From NCBI GenBank assembly GCA_029940245.1, contig JAOZRF010000022.1:1-13482 (forward strand): a DNA stretch of 13,482 nt, written 5' to 3'. Of this stretch, positions 1 through 7,084 are shown one piece after another. The first letter of the stretch is position 1; each line of letters starts with the position of its first letter. The DNA is from Desulfobacula sp. (lineage in GTDB: Bacteria > Desulfobacterota > Desulfobacteria > Desulfobacterales > Desulfobacteraceae). The notes under the pieces are model-generated. The model had not been told where the DNA came from. It did not search any database and worked only from the letters and a program-made list of their open reading frames with translations. Made by a program: the position numbers and the translations under genes.

Positions 1-31
1 ATTTTTTATTAACCCTTGCCAAGGAGGAAAA

Positions 32-1759
32 ATGGGAAAACTTTTAAGAATAAACACCAAAGAAAAAACCTTTGAGTTTGAAGACGTTTCGGAAGCTTAT
101 GCAGGTTTAGGAGGCCGGGCTCTTACATCCAGAATGATTCTTGATGAAGTGCCGGCGACCTGCCATCCGCTTGGAAAATTTAACAAATTGATCTTTTCTC
201 CGGGATTACTTACAGGGTCTCCAGCAGCCAATTCAGGAAGACTGTCAGCAGGAGGCAAATCACCACTCACAGGAGGTATCAAAGAGAGTAATGCCGGTGG
301 ATATGCTTCCCAGAAGCTTGCAAAATTAGGCATTACAGGCCTGGTTCTTGAAGACAAGCCGGAAGGGAATGACTTCAGCATCATTGTGATTAACAATGAT
401 GGAGTTGAAATTCTGCCGGCAGGAGATCTTGCCGGCAAAGGCAATTATGCTGTCATGGAAAGCCTGTGGGAGAAATACGGTAAAAATGTTGCTGTTCTCA
501 GTATTGGCCAGGCAGGTGAACAATGCTTGAAAGGGGCCAGCATCCAGCAGGCAGACATGAATGGAAGACCGGGACGTGCCCACGGCAGAGGAGGACTAGG
601 TGCTGTCATGGGCTCCAAAAAAATTAAAGCCATTGTCGTGGATGACAAAGGCGCACCCAGAATTGAGATAAAAGATCCAGATGCCTTTAAAGCTGCCAAT
701 AAGAGATGGGTGGATATGTTAAAAAGCCATCCGGTCTCCGGACAGGGATTGCCCGCATTTGGCACAGCCGTATTGGTCAATGTGATCAATGAAGCCGGTG
801 CTCTCCCCACAAAGAACTTTCGATCCGGCCGGTTTGAGCATGCCCAGGATATCAGCGGTGAAAAAATGGCTGAACTCATTGAACAAAGAGGCGGTATTAC
901 AACGGAAGGATGCCATCCGGGCTGCGTTATTAAATGTTCCAATGTGTACCATGACAAGGACGGCAAAGTCCTTACCACAGGGTTTGAATATGAAACAATC
1001 TGGGCATTTGGTGCCCACACCACCATCCATGAACTGGATGATATTGCCATGCTGGACAGGCTTTGTGATGATTTCGGCCTTGACACCATTGAAATGGGAG
1101 TTACCATCGGAATCGCCATGGAAGGCGGCATGATCCCATGGGGAGATGGAAAGGCTGCCATAGCTCTTTTGTCAAAAGTCGGGGATTATGCGCCTGAAGG
1201 AAAAATCATTGGTAATGGCGCTGGATTCACCGGTGATGCCCTGGGCGTAGACCGGGTACCCGTGGTAAAGAACCAGGCCTTTCCAGCCTATGACCCAAGA
1301 TCCTGCAAAGGGGTCGGGGTTACCTATGCGACCACCCCCATGGGTGCTGATCATACGGCTGGTTACGGTGTTACCGCCAATATTTTGAGTGTCGGCGGAA
1401 CCATAGATCCCCTCAAAAAACAAGGGAATATTGAGCTTTCCCAGAACCTTCAGGTTGCCACAGCAGCCATTGATGCAGCAGGGCTTTGTCTGTTTATTGC
1501 CTTTGCCGTACTTGACAATGAAGACGGGGTGCAGACCATCGTCGATATGCTGAATGCAAAGTATGAATTGAAGCTCACGCCGGATGATGTTGTTGCCCTT
1601 GGAAAATCCATATTGAACAATGAAAAAGAATTTAACAGGAGAGCCGGATTCACAAAAATTGATGACCAGCTTCCGGAAATGTTTAAGGAGACATTTCCAC
1701 CCCATAATACAACCTGGGATTTTACTTCCGAAGAATTGTCAAAAACGCTTAGCTTTTAA
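32..1759 (+). CDS. Aldehyde:ferredoxin oxidoreductase family protein (W/Mo-pterin enzyme)
   Basis: This 575-residue protein belongs to the AOR family: cytoplasmic tungsten or molybdenum bis-pyranopterin enzymes that oxidise aldehydes to carboxylates with ferredoxin, or run in reverse. Seen: the glycine-rich pterin segment AGGKSPLTGGIKESNAGG (residues 73-90), the ALPTKN segment (257-262), a cysteine cluster C294-x3-C298-x3-C302, the pterin-contacting DPRSCKGVG and GADHTAG segments (421-444), and C486 in DAAGLC, the usual fourth ligand of the [4Fe-4S] cluster. Length is a little below the usual 600-630. The start is well supported by AAGGAGG at 21-27, four bases upstream. A strong terminator follows, so the gene ends its transcription unit; whatever lies upstream (often a ThiS/MoaD-like carrier or cofactor gene in such loci) is outside the window. 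The aldehyde substrate cannot be assigned. Family assignment is very secure. Confidence 0.95.
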   Translation: MGKLLRINTKEKTFEFEDVSEAYAGLGGRALTSRMILDEVPATCHPLGKFNKLIFSPGLLTGSPAANSGRLSAGGKSPLTGGIKESNAGGYASQKLAKLGITGLVLEDKPEGNDFSIIVINNDGVEILPAGDLAGKGNYAVMESLWEKYGKNVAVLSIGQAGEQCLKGASIQQADMNGRPGRAHGRGGLGAVMGSKKIKAIVVDDKGAPRIEIKDPDAFKAANKRWVDMLKSHPVSGQGLPAFGTAVLVNVINEAGALPTKNFRSGRFEHAQDISGEKMAELIEQRGGITTEGCHPGCVIKCSNVYHDKDGKVLTTGFEYETIWAFGAHTTIHELDDIAMLDRLCDDFGLDTIEMGVTIGIAMEGGMIPWGDGKAAIALLSKVGDYAPEGKIIGNGAGFTGDALGVDRVPVVKNQAFPAYDPRSCKGVGVTYATTPMGADHTAGYGVTANILSVGGTIDPLKKQGNIELSQNLQVATAAIDAAGLCLFIAFAVLDNEDGVQTIVDMLNAKYELKLTPDDVVALGKSILNNEKEFNRRAGFTKIDDQLPEMFKETFPPHNTTWDFTSEELSKTLSF

Positions 1760-1779
1760 AATTTAAATTGAATAACACT

Positions 1780-1812
1780 AAAAATAAGGGCAGCTTTTCT
1801 GCCCTTATTTTT
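1780..1812 (+). terminator. Rho-independent terminator after the AOR gene
   Basis: A perfect 14-bp stem (1780-1793 with 1799-1812) closes a 5-base loop CTTTT. The GC core GGGCAG/CTGCCC is flanked by A5 on the left and T5 on the right, so it could work in both directions. It begins 20 bases after the AOR stop codon and separates that gene from hisD. Confidence 0.93.
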
Positions 1813-1815
1813 ATC

Positions 1816-1831
1816 AACTCAACTTTCGGAG
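1816..1831 (+). repeat. 16-nt repeat AACTCAACTTTCGGAG, copy 1
   Basis: This 16-base string occurs identically and in the same orientation at 13402-13417, also between genes. Here it continues into TTG, which gives a small CAACT/AGTTG hairpin (1820-1834); the second copy lacks that pairing. Two exact 16-mers are unlikely by chance in 13 kb, so it may be a dispersed genomic repeat or an end of a mobile element. No transposase is visible beside it. Confidence 0.5.
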
Positions 1832-1849
1832 TTGCCAGATTTGAGTGGA

Positions 1850-1920
1850 GTCAGGCTTGCATTATTTTTGTAGCTTTTTTGATAAAAACACAATAAAATA
1901 AGCCTGACCGCGTATGCAAG
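1850..1920 (+). promoter_or_regulatory. Competing inverted repeats upstream of hisD
   Basis: GTCAGGCTT (1850-1858) is a perfect 9-bp inverted repeat of AAGCCTGAC (1900-1908), with an AT-rich 41-base interior. A second perfect 7-bp pair, CTTGCAT (1856-1862) with ATGCAAG (1914-1920), shares bases 1856-1858 with the first, so the two stems exclude each other. The right arm of the second overlaps the AAGGA ribosome-binding site (1918-1922) of hisD. It could be an operator flanking a promoter or a leader that hides the ribosome site. No known riboswitch or His leader peptide was recognised. Confidence 0.4.
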
Positions 1921-1929
1921 GATTTAAGG

Positions 1930-3231
1930 ATGAAACTATATCAATACCCTTCAAAGAGTGCAGAAAAAAAAGTTAAGGATATCCTAGAACGAGGCTTGGG
2001 ATTTTCAAAACAGGATTACGAGAGGGTTGAAGCCTATCTTGAAGATGTAAAACAACGGGGGGATGATGCCCTTGTTGAATACACCAACCAATTTGATTCA
2101 AAAAAAGTCTTCATTGATTCTTTAAAAGTGACCCCAAAAGAGTTTGAAATAGCATTAAAAAGCGTTGATGCTTCTTTTTTAAAAGCCCTTGACCGATCTG
2201 TCAATCAAATTGAATCTTTTCATTCAAAACAAAAAGAAAATTCCTGGATTGATACACCAAGAAACGGCGTCATGGTGGGACAACTTGTTAAACCAGTTAG
2301 TGCTGCAGGTGTTTATGCTCCAGGAGCCAAGGGAGGAAAAACCCCCCTGGTGTCATCTGTACTTATGGGTGGGATTCCTGCAAAAATAGCTGGAGTTCCA
2401 TCCATTAATCTTATGACCCCGCCCATGGAAAACGGAAAGATCAACCCGCATATTCTTGCGGCGGCCCAAAGGGTCGGGATTACCTCTGTCTTTAAAGCAG
2501 GAAGCGCATGGGCCATAGCAGCTCTGGCCTATGGAACAAAAACCGTTCCAAAGGTAGATGTGATTGTTGGTCCCGGAAATATCTATGTGACACTTGCTAA
2601 AAAAATTGTTGCCGGAACTATTGGAATTGATATGATTGCAGGCCCCAGTGAAATCCTGATCATTGCCGATAAAGATGCCAACCCAGAGTTTCTGGCAGCA
2701 GATCTTCTGTCCCAGGCAGAACATGATGTCATGGCCTCTTCCATACTTGTGACTGATTCTGAAGACCTTGTAAAAGATACGATTGCCGCCCTGGAAAAAC
2801 AGATTGAACGACTGTCCAGAAAAGAAATTGCCAAACAGGCCATTAAAGATTTCGGTGCCGTCATGCTAGTGCCGGACATTGAAACCGGGATTGAACTTTC
2901 CAACCGTCTTGCACCTGAACACCTTGAGTTAATCGTCAAGGAACCCTTTGATTATATCGACCTTATACAGAATGCCGGCGCCTTGTTTATAGGCTCATAT
3001 ACGCCTGAACCCATGGGAGATTATATTGCCGGCCCCAACCACGTCCTGCCTACTGCCGGAACTGCAAGATTTTCTTCTGCATTAAATGTTGGCCATTTTA
3101 CAAAAAAAACCAGTTTGATTCATTATTCAAAAGCAGCTTTTAAAAAAGAAGCCGATGATGTGATACAGCTAGCTGAGACTGAAGGGCTGACCGCCCATGC
3201 AAATTCTGTAAAAATACGAAAAAAAGAGTGA
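1930..3231 (+). CDS. hisD: Histidinol dehydrogenase
   Basis: Zinc enzyme that oxidises L-histidinol to L-histidine in two NAD-dependent steps, the last stage of histidine biosynthesis. The 433 residues match the usual 425-440. Visible signatures: VYAPGAKGG (128-136), GPGN (214-217), the family motif AGPSEILIIAD (237-247), zinc-ligand candidates Q262 and H265 in SQAEHD, D364 and H423, and the catalytic pair E330-H331 in APEHLEL. One oddity: where most homologues have GGAQAI, this protein has GSAWAI, placing W194 at the position of a glutamine that contacts NAD in the E. coli enzyme. The start has AAGGA seven bases upstream. No other his biosynthetic gene is adjacent, so it is a solitary hisD; convergent genes follow. 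Assignment is secure, although HisD-like dehydrogenases of other alcohols exist in this superfamily. Confidence 0.95.
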   Translation: MKLYQYPSKSAEKKVKDILERGLGFSKQDYERVEAYLEDVKQRGDDALVEYTNQFDSKKVFIDSLKVTPKEFEIALKSVDASFLKALDRSVNQIESFHSKQKENSWIDTPRNGVMVGQLVKPVSAAGVYAPGAKGGKTPLVSSVLMGGIPAKIAGVPSINLMTPPMENGKINPHILAAAQRVGITSVFKAGSAWAIAALAYGTKTVPKVDVIVGPGNIYVTLAKKIVAGTIGIDMIAGPSEILIIADKDANPEFLAADLLSQAEHDVMASSILVTDSEDLVKDTIAALEKQIERLSRKEIAKQAIKDFGAVMLVPDIETGIELSNRLAPEHLELIVKEPFDYIDLIQNAGALFIGSYTPEPMGDYIAGPNHVLPTAGTARFSSALNVGHFTKKTSLIHYSKAAFKKEADDVIQLAETEGLTAHANSVKIRKKE

Positions 3232-3248
3232 TTTATCATATAACCCTC

Positions 3249-3270
3249 CGGCATTTACATTTAAATGCCG
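3249..3270. terminator. Hairpin after hisD, between convergent units
   Basis: CGGCATTTA (3249-3257) pairs perfectly with TAAATGCCG (3262-3270) around the 4-base loop CATT, starting 17 bases after the hisD stop codon. No T-run follows on either strand, so it is not a textbook intrinsic terminator. Its position between convergent genes suggests a role in transcript ends or stability. Confidence 0.5.
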
Positions 3271-3299
3271 AATAAGACCATTACCTTCTGAACTGGGGG

Positions 3300-3458
3300 T
3301 TACGACCGGAACCATTTTCCTATTCTGTCCACCCACAACAGCGTCTTGAAGAGGATTTTTCTCAAAAATGTTCTTCCACGTTCCTTTGGATTTGTAATAA
3401 TGATGCTATTTTCAAGGTCATCGAGTATTTTGTCCATATGAGTTCGAAATACGCCCAT
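3300..3458 (-). CDS. Small basic hypothetical protein (52 aa)
   Basis: A short reading frame encodes 52 residues beginning MGVFRTHMDKILDDLEN and ending DRIGKWFRS. A strong ribosome-binding site, GGAAGG, lies six bases before the ATG. The first part is acidic and helical in character; the second half (about residues 27-52) is rich in Arg/Lys with Leu, Phe, Ile and Trp, like an amphipathic membrane-binding helix. An internal Met8 is an alternative start. It lies 69 bases downstream of the stand-alone receiver gene on the same strand, with a hairpin between, so it may be the last gene of the exporter operon or a separate unit. I do not recognise a family. Support comes from the ribosome site, position and filling of an otherwise empty 296-base gap; it could still be spurious. 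Confidence 0.5.
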   Translation of the reverse strand: MGVFRTHMDKILDDLENSIIITNPKERGRTFLRKILFKTLLWVDRIGKWFRS

Positions 3459-3487
3459 GTCCTACCTTCCTTTTGCTTTATGCAGTT

Positions 3488-3523
3488 ATCAGGCATGTCG
3501 AATCGCGATCCGGCATGCCTGAT
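3488..3523. terminator. Ten-bp hairpin just after the receiver gene
   Basis: ATCAGGCATG (3488-3497) pairs perfectly with CATGCCTGAT (3514-3523) around a 16-base loop. It starts 4 bases past the stop codon of the minus-strand receiver gene. On the plus strand it is followed by TTTTCTT, so by sequence it is a better terminator for transcripts coming from hisD. On the minus strand no U-tract follows, so it may instead trim or stabilise the operon mRNA ahead of the small ORF. Confidence 0.55.
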
Positions 3524-3527
3524 TTTC

Positions 3528-3911
3528 TTATCTGTTGTCTTCTGTCTGCAGCGCTTCTGCCGCTTTTTCAATGGCTTTTCTGATTTCCTTGATTTTAAAG
3601 GGCTTTGCAATAAAATCAAAGGCCCCCTTGGTCAAAGATTCCCTTGCCACCTCAAGGGTGGCATATCCTGTTATCATGATCACCTTGGTTCTCAGGCTCT
3701 TTTTCCTGACATGTTCAAGAATTTCAATCCCGCTGACATCATCCATCCTGATGTCTGTTACAACAATATCAAATATTTTTTCTTTCAGGCTTTTCAGAGC
3801 TTCAACGGAACTGGTGAATGTTTCAAGCTTATGGCCGTCTTTTTCCAGAGAGGCCTTCAGTCTTTCCCCTACAATGGTTTCATCATCCAGAATTAATATC
3901 TCCAGTGACAT
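3528..3911 (-). CDS. Stand-alone response regulator receiver protein
   Basis: A 127-residue CheY-like protein made only of a receiver domain, with no output domain. All key residues are present: acidic pair D9-D10, phospho-acceptor D53 (VVTDIRM), switch T81 (ITGYA) and K103 (AKPFK). AAGGAG precedes the ATG at normal spacing. It is the fourth gene of the minus-strand operon, 41 bases after the TauE exporter. Its receiver resembles that of the sigma-54 activator encoded at 7225-8601 (both have DDE, TGY, GAF-F and KP-KI-E signatures). It could therefore accept phosphate from the same kinase and act as a phosphate sink or adaptor, or control the exporter or its partner by protein contact. These roles are inference; the domain call is firm. 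Confidence 0.92.
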   Translation of the reverse strand: MSLEILILDDETIVGERLKASLEKDGHKLETFTSSVEALKSLKEKIFDIVVTDIRMDDVSGIEILEHVRKKSLRTKVIMITGYATLEVARESLTKGAFDFIAKPFKIKEIRKAIEKAAEALQTEDNR

Positions 3912-3952
3912 GGTGTTCTCCTTTTTTTCTTTCCGGTAAAAATTATCCCGGC

Positions 3953-5047
3953 TTATTGTGCAGTCTCTTTTACGACCCTGAGGGTCTTTTGAATGCCTCT
4001 TCGTTGCATATAGGATTTGATAACATTGATCAGTATCAGCAGGCAGCCGGAAATCCCGCTGAAAAAGAGAAAAAATTTGCTGGTCATGTTGAAATAAACA
4101 TCCCAGGCCGGGTCAATGTCAAGCATCCCGAGCTGGCGCAGGTACATGGGAATTGCAATGGCACGGCTGATAACGCAGAGAAGGATGATCAGGCTGGTCA
4201 CCATGCGGATATATTTTTCATTGACTACTTTTACCCCATACACGCCGAGATATATACCGATCAGGGACCCCAGATACATGAGCATGGTCATCCGGATATC
4301 AACAAAACCTTGAAATGCATAACTCAGCGCACCATAAGCGCCCATGAACATGGCAAGATAAAGTTCGGTCCCGGCGGCCACTGCTGTGGGAACGCCAAGG
4401 ACATAAATCATGGCCGGTACCCCGATGAATCCACCGACACCAATGGTCCCGGCAAGATACCCTGTCGCAATACCAATGGGCATCAATACCCACAAACTTA
4501 CCGTTGTATCCGCCACCTTGAAATTGATCACGGGCGGCAGCTTAATTTTTGCCATGGCATCTGCAATTTTCCTGGAAGGCCCTGAATCCGCATTCCCGGA
4601 TTTTGAAGAGCCCAGAACATCCTTTAGCATGGAAATGGCAACGAACGACAGGATAATGGCAAAAACCAGACTGATATACAGATTGGATCCGGCTCCTTTT
4701 GCCATGCCATGTCCTGAAGCGCCTTTGAACAGAAAGCTGTTGATGGCCACTGCGATTTGAATCCCGATGATGGCTGTCCCCAGGATGTATGCCGCCAGCT
4801 TTTTGTCTACATTTCCGGCTTTCCCATGTTTGTGTGATCCCACCATTGCCTTGCCGAATTTGTGGGTAATATTACTGGCAACGGCCACAACACCGTTGAC
4901 ACCCAGGTTCATCATACCAGGGGTCATGAAAAAAGCACCTCCGCTGCCGATAAACCCGCTCAGCACCCCTCCGATAAATCCCAGAAGAACTACTTGAAGT
5001 GCTGTGGAAAGATCGAGTTGAATAAAATTTGCAATAATGTATTCCAT
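3953..5047 (-). CDS. TauE/SafE family sulfite/organosulfonate exporter
   Basis: A 364-residue inner-membrane protein of the TauE/SafE (DUF81) family, transporters linked to export of sulfite, sulfoacetate and related anions. The two family repeats are visible: GGVLSGFIGSGGAFFMTPGM (26-45) and GYLAGTIGVGGFIGVPAMIY (196-215), the second followed by the typical GVPTAVAAGTEL. About seven or eight hydrophobic segments can be picked out, with a hydrophilic loop at about 143-178 (SSKSGNADSGPSRK) separating the halves. The start at 5047 is chosen because GGAGG lies just upstream; a longer frame reaching 5194 would add 49 residues and run into the preceding gene. It sits 22 bases after the kinase-like gene and 41 before the receiver gene, so it belongs to the same operon. 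In a sulfate reducer sulfite efflux is plausible, but the substrate is not proven. Confidence 0.9.
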   Translation of the reverse strand: MEYIIANFIQLDLSTALQVVLLGFIGGVLSGFIGSGGAFFMTPGMMNLGVNGVVAVASNITHKFGKAMVGSHKHGKAGNVDKKLAAYILGTAIIGIQIAVAINSFLFKGASGHGMAKGAGSNLYISLVFAIILSFVAISMLKDVLGSSKSGNADSGPSRKIADAMAKIKLPPVINFKVADTTVSLWVLMPIGIATGYLAGTIGVGGFIGVPAMIYVLGVPTAVAAGTELYLAMFMGAYGALSYAFQGFVDIRMTMLMYLGSLIGIYLGVYGVKVVNEKYIRMVTSLIILLCVISRAIAIPMYLRQLGMLDIDPAWDVYFNMTSKFFLFFSGISGCLLILINVIKSYMQRRGIQKTLRVVKETAQ

Positions 5048-5069
5048 ATTATCCTCCGTTTGAGGTAAA

Positions 5070-6587
5070 TCAGTCGATATCAATAAGTTTGAGAAGCAGT
5101 CCGGAAACAGCTCCGTACACATAGGCAATAAAGGGGACAAAAAATACCATTCCCACTGCTGCAACCCATTTCCATTTTTCGTGAAGATCTCCACCGATAA
5201 AATTCAGAATGGGTTTCTGGAAACTAAAAACAAGTGTGTAAATGCACAGGATAATCAAGGAATACAGGATCAGCTTGAATGCCTGCGCCTTTCCAAAAAG
5301 AAACTCTGACTTAAGTTCTTTGATATCGATAACCGGGGTTCTGAGGTTATCGTGAAGGGTGAGACCCAGTTCCCGGGTCAGCCGTGTACTGGCCTGGGGG
5401 CCTTTGGCGAGGAACAGATTTCCCAGAATGACCAGAGAGTAGTTATGATTTTCTTTTACAGCATGGATGACTTCTCTTCCGCTGCCGGTCACTGTGGAGC
5501 CACCGGCAGACCGCCCCATGGCAACCAGCTCTTCAAGGGTGTCACTCAAGCCTCCGTCATTTGCACTGATGTCCGGCCCATCGTCTTCCACGCCTCCGGT
5601 ATAGGTACCTGAATCCTTATGACTGGCAGACAGGGGCTTTGATCTGATATCCTCCAGACAGATCCCGGCCTCTTCTCCTTTGGGAATGAGACGGATGAGT
5701 TCAACTGCCGCTCCCCATCTTTTTGCCAGTTGGGTCACCTGACCCAGATCATCGGCTTTTGGATCAAAGCATTCCTGTACATATAAAATATTGGTTTCCG
5801 CCATGGTGCACAGATTTTCCCTGCATCCCTCAAGACTGCTCAAAGCCTTGGAAATGGATGTGGCTGCAGCGGTCTGTCGCGGCATATAGGTAACAGTGAC
5901 CACTTTATCCCTGACCCGGATACCCAGGTTCAGGCCGGCAGTCTCCTTGTTCCTTGCCAGGTGGAGCCGTGCCCTTGCTGCCAGATGAATGTCTTCCAGA
6001 TGCTTCAGGTCTTGTTCAGGTATCCTAAAATCAGCAAGTTCAGCGGTGTTCTGCAGCAATAGGGACGCATTGGCCAGGCTTAAATTCTCTAAATTCAGGA
6101 ACAAATCATAATTGGAGGGATCATTTGCCTGTTCCCTGTGAACATAATGAACCCATTTTTTAACGTCTTCATCAAGGGCTTCCAGGTATTCCTGAGTCTT
6201 TTCAGAGGACAGGCCCAGTTGCCTGGAAGCATTTTCGATCCTCATTTCCAGGGGAACACCCAGCCCAACCCGCAGGATATGGGGCACACCGGGAAACAGG
6301 AGGTGTGCTGCACGGCCTGAATAGATCAGGTTTTTGTTTTCAAGTTTTTTGCAAAGCGTGTCCGTTACAAAAGACAAATAAAGCTCTTTTTCCCAGGCCA
6401 GATGCTCTGAAATAACCGGGGATTTAATAATAGAGGTTTCCAGGCGGCTGAGTTTAATTCCCTGAGCGTGGGCCTCTTCAACAAGTTCTTCCCTCGAGTA
6501 TTGAGGCCATCCGGTTTTTTCGGCCAGATTTCGGGCCAGTTCACTGCCCAGGCCGTGGGGAGGGCTTGTAATTAATACTATTGGCAT
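5070..6587 (-). CDS. Cytidylate kinase-like / USP-like membrane fusion protein
   Basis: A 505-residue multidomain protein. Residues 1-185 resemble the cytidylate kinase-like family (Cytidylate_kin2): a glycine-rich nucleotide loop SPPHGLGSELA (8-18) without the classical P-loop lysine, a YSGRAAHLL segment (89-97), a lid-like stretch with D139-E140-D141-V-K-K, and DPSNYDLFLNL (156-166). A middle region (about 200-270) has beta-rich RVRDKVVTVTY and may be BON-like, which is uncertain. Residues 280-425 look UspA-like (GSGREVIHAVKE, YSLVILGN, TPVIDI). Two membrane helices end the protein (438-456 and about 474-498). It lies between a UspA-like gene (12 bases upstream) and the TauE exporter (22 bases downstream), so it probably works with the transporter at the membrane. 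True CMP kinase activity is doubtful; nucleotide sensing is inference. GGGTGG precedes the ATG. Confidence 0.82.
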   Translation of the reverse strand: MPIVLITSPPHGLGSELARNLAEKTGWPQYSREELVEEAHAQGIKLSRLETSIIKSPVISEHLAWEKELYLSFVTDTLCKKLENKNLIYSGRAAHLLFPGVPHILRVGLGVPLEMRIENASRQLGLSSEKTQEYLEALDEDVKKWVHYVHREQANDPSNYDLFLNLENLSLANASLLLQNTAELADFRIPEQDLKHLEDIHLAARARLHLARNKETAGLNLGIRVRDKVVTVTYMPRQTAAATSISKALSSLEGCRENLCTMAETNILYVQECFDPKADDLGQVTQLAKRWGAAVELIRLIPKGEEAGICLEDIRSKPLSASHKDSGTYTGGVEDDGPDISANDGGLSDTLEELVAMGRSAGGSTVTGSGREVIHAVKENHNYSLVILGNLFLAKGPQASTRLTRELGLTLHDNLRTPVIDIKELKSEFLFGKAQAFKLILYSLIILCIYTLVFSFQKPILNFIGGDLHEKWKWVAAVGMVFFVPFIAYVYGAVSGLLLKLIDID

Positions 6588-6599
6588 ATGTCCACCCTT

Positions 6600-6998
6600 T
6601 CAAGATAAAAAATTAACATTATTTTTTGTTTCAACCTGAACCACCTGACAGGAAATCTGCGGCATGATCTGTTTGATCATTTTTTCAATCCGGATTTCCG
6701 TGTCGCTGATTATGATCAGGTCAATGTGTTCCCTTTCCAATAGTTCCAGAAATTCTTTTTGAGAATTATCTGCCGCAATATGAAAAGAAATCTGTAGACC
6801 TTCTTCACATGCACTGTGAATGACATCCAGGCAGGCTTCAATTACCGGGCTTTTTTTCCCGGGTTTCTCCGATATTGCTTCAAAGGAGAAAACAAAGAGT
6901 TTGGATTGTATTCGCGCTGCCAGCGACAGTGCATGATACAAAGCTTTAAGATCTTTGCTGTCTTGTCCCAGAGGGACCAAAATGTTTTTATGACTCAC
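6600..6998 (-). CDS. UspA-like universal stress protein (degenerate ATP site)
   Basis: A 132-residue single-domain protein of the UspA fold. The N-terminal strand NILVPLGQDS, the helix ALYHALSLAARIQSKL and the strand HIDLIIISDTE match the family. The C-terminal G-x2-G-x9-G-(S/T) ATP-binding signature is missing: after ISDTE the sequence runs EIRIEKMIKQIMPQ before the final strand QVVQVE. It is therefore likely a non-ATP-binding Usp acting by protein contact. It begins with GTG; AGGA at 7005-7008 lies six bases upstream, and no better in-frame ATG is close. It is the first gene of the operon, about 77 bases below a candidate sigma-54 promoter, and 12 bases ahead of the kinase-like/USP fusion. 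Heterodimerisation with the USP-like region of that neighbour is possible but speculative. Confidence 0.82.
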   Translation of the reverse strand: MSHKNILVPLGQDSKDLKALYHALSLAARIQSKLFVFSFEAISEKPGKKSPVIEACLDVIHSACEEGLQISFHIAADNSQKEFLELLEREHIDLIIISDTEIRIEKMIKQIMPQISCQVVQVETKNNVNFLS

Positions 6999-7084
6999 CT
7001 TTCATCCTAATTGTTTGTTGAATCAATCATTCAGCTCTTGGACCATCATTTTTATTTCTGGAATTCCTATTCCTGGATGTTTAC

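Noticed and set aside
445..1161. Long antisense frame within the AOR gene (238 codons)
   Set aside because: It is a shadow of a strongly conserved plus-strand gene; no family resemblance and no ribosome site of note.
3818..4585. Plus-strand frame of 255 codons opposite the TauE gene
   Set aside because: It spans the gap between two minus-strand genes and lies antisense to conserved membrane-protein codons; composition (many His, Asn, Gly) is typical of a shadow frame.
5048..5194. A longer start for the TauE/SafE gene adding 49 residues
   Set aside because: The extension overlaps the preceding gene by 125 bases, is hydrophilic and unlike the family, while the ATG at 5047 has GGAGG at good spacing and begins the conserved N-terminus.
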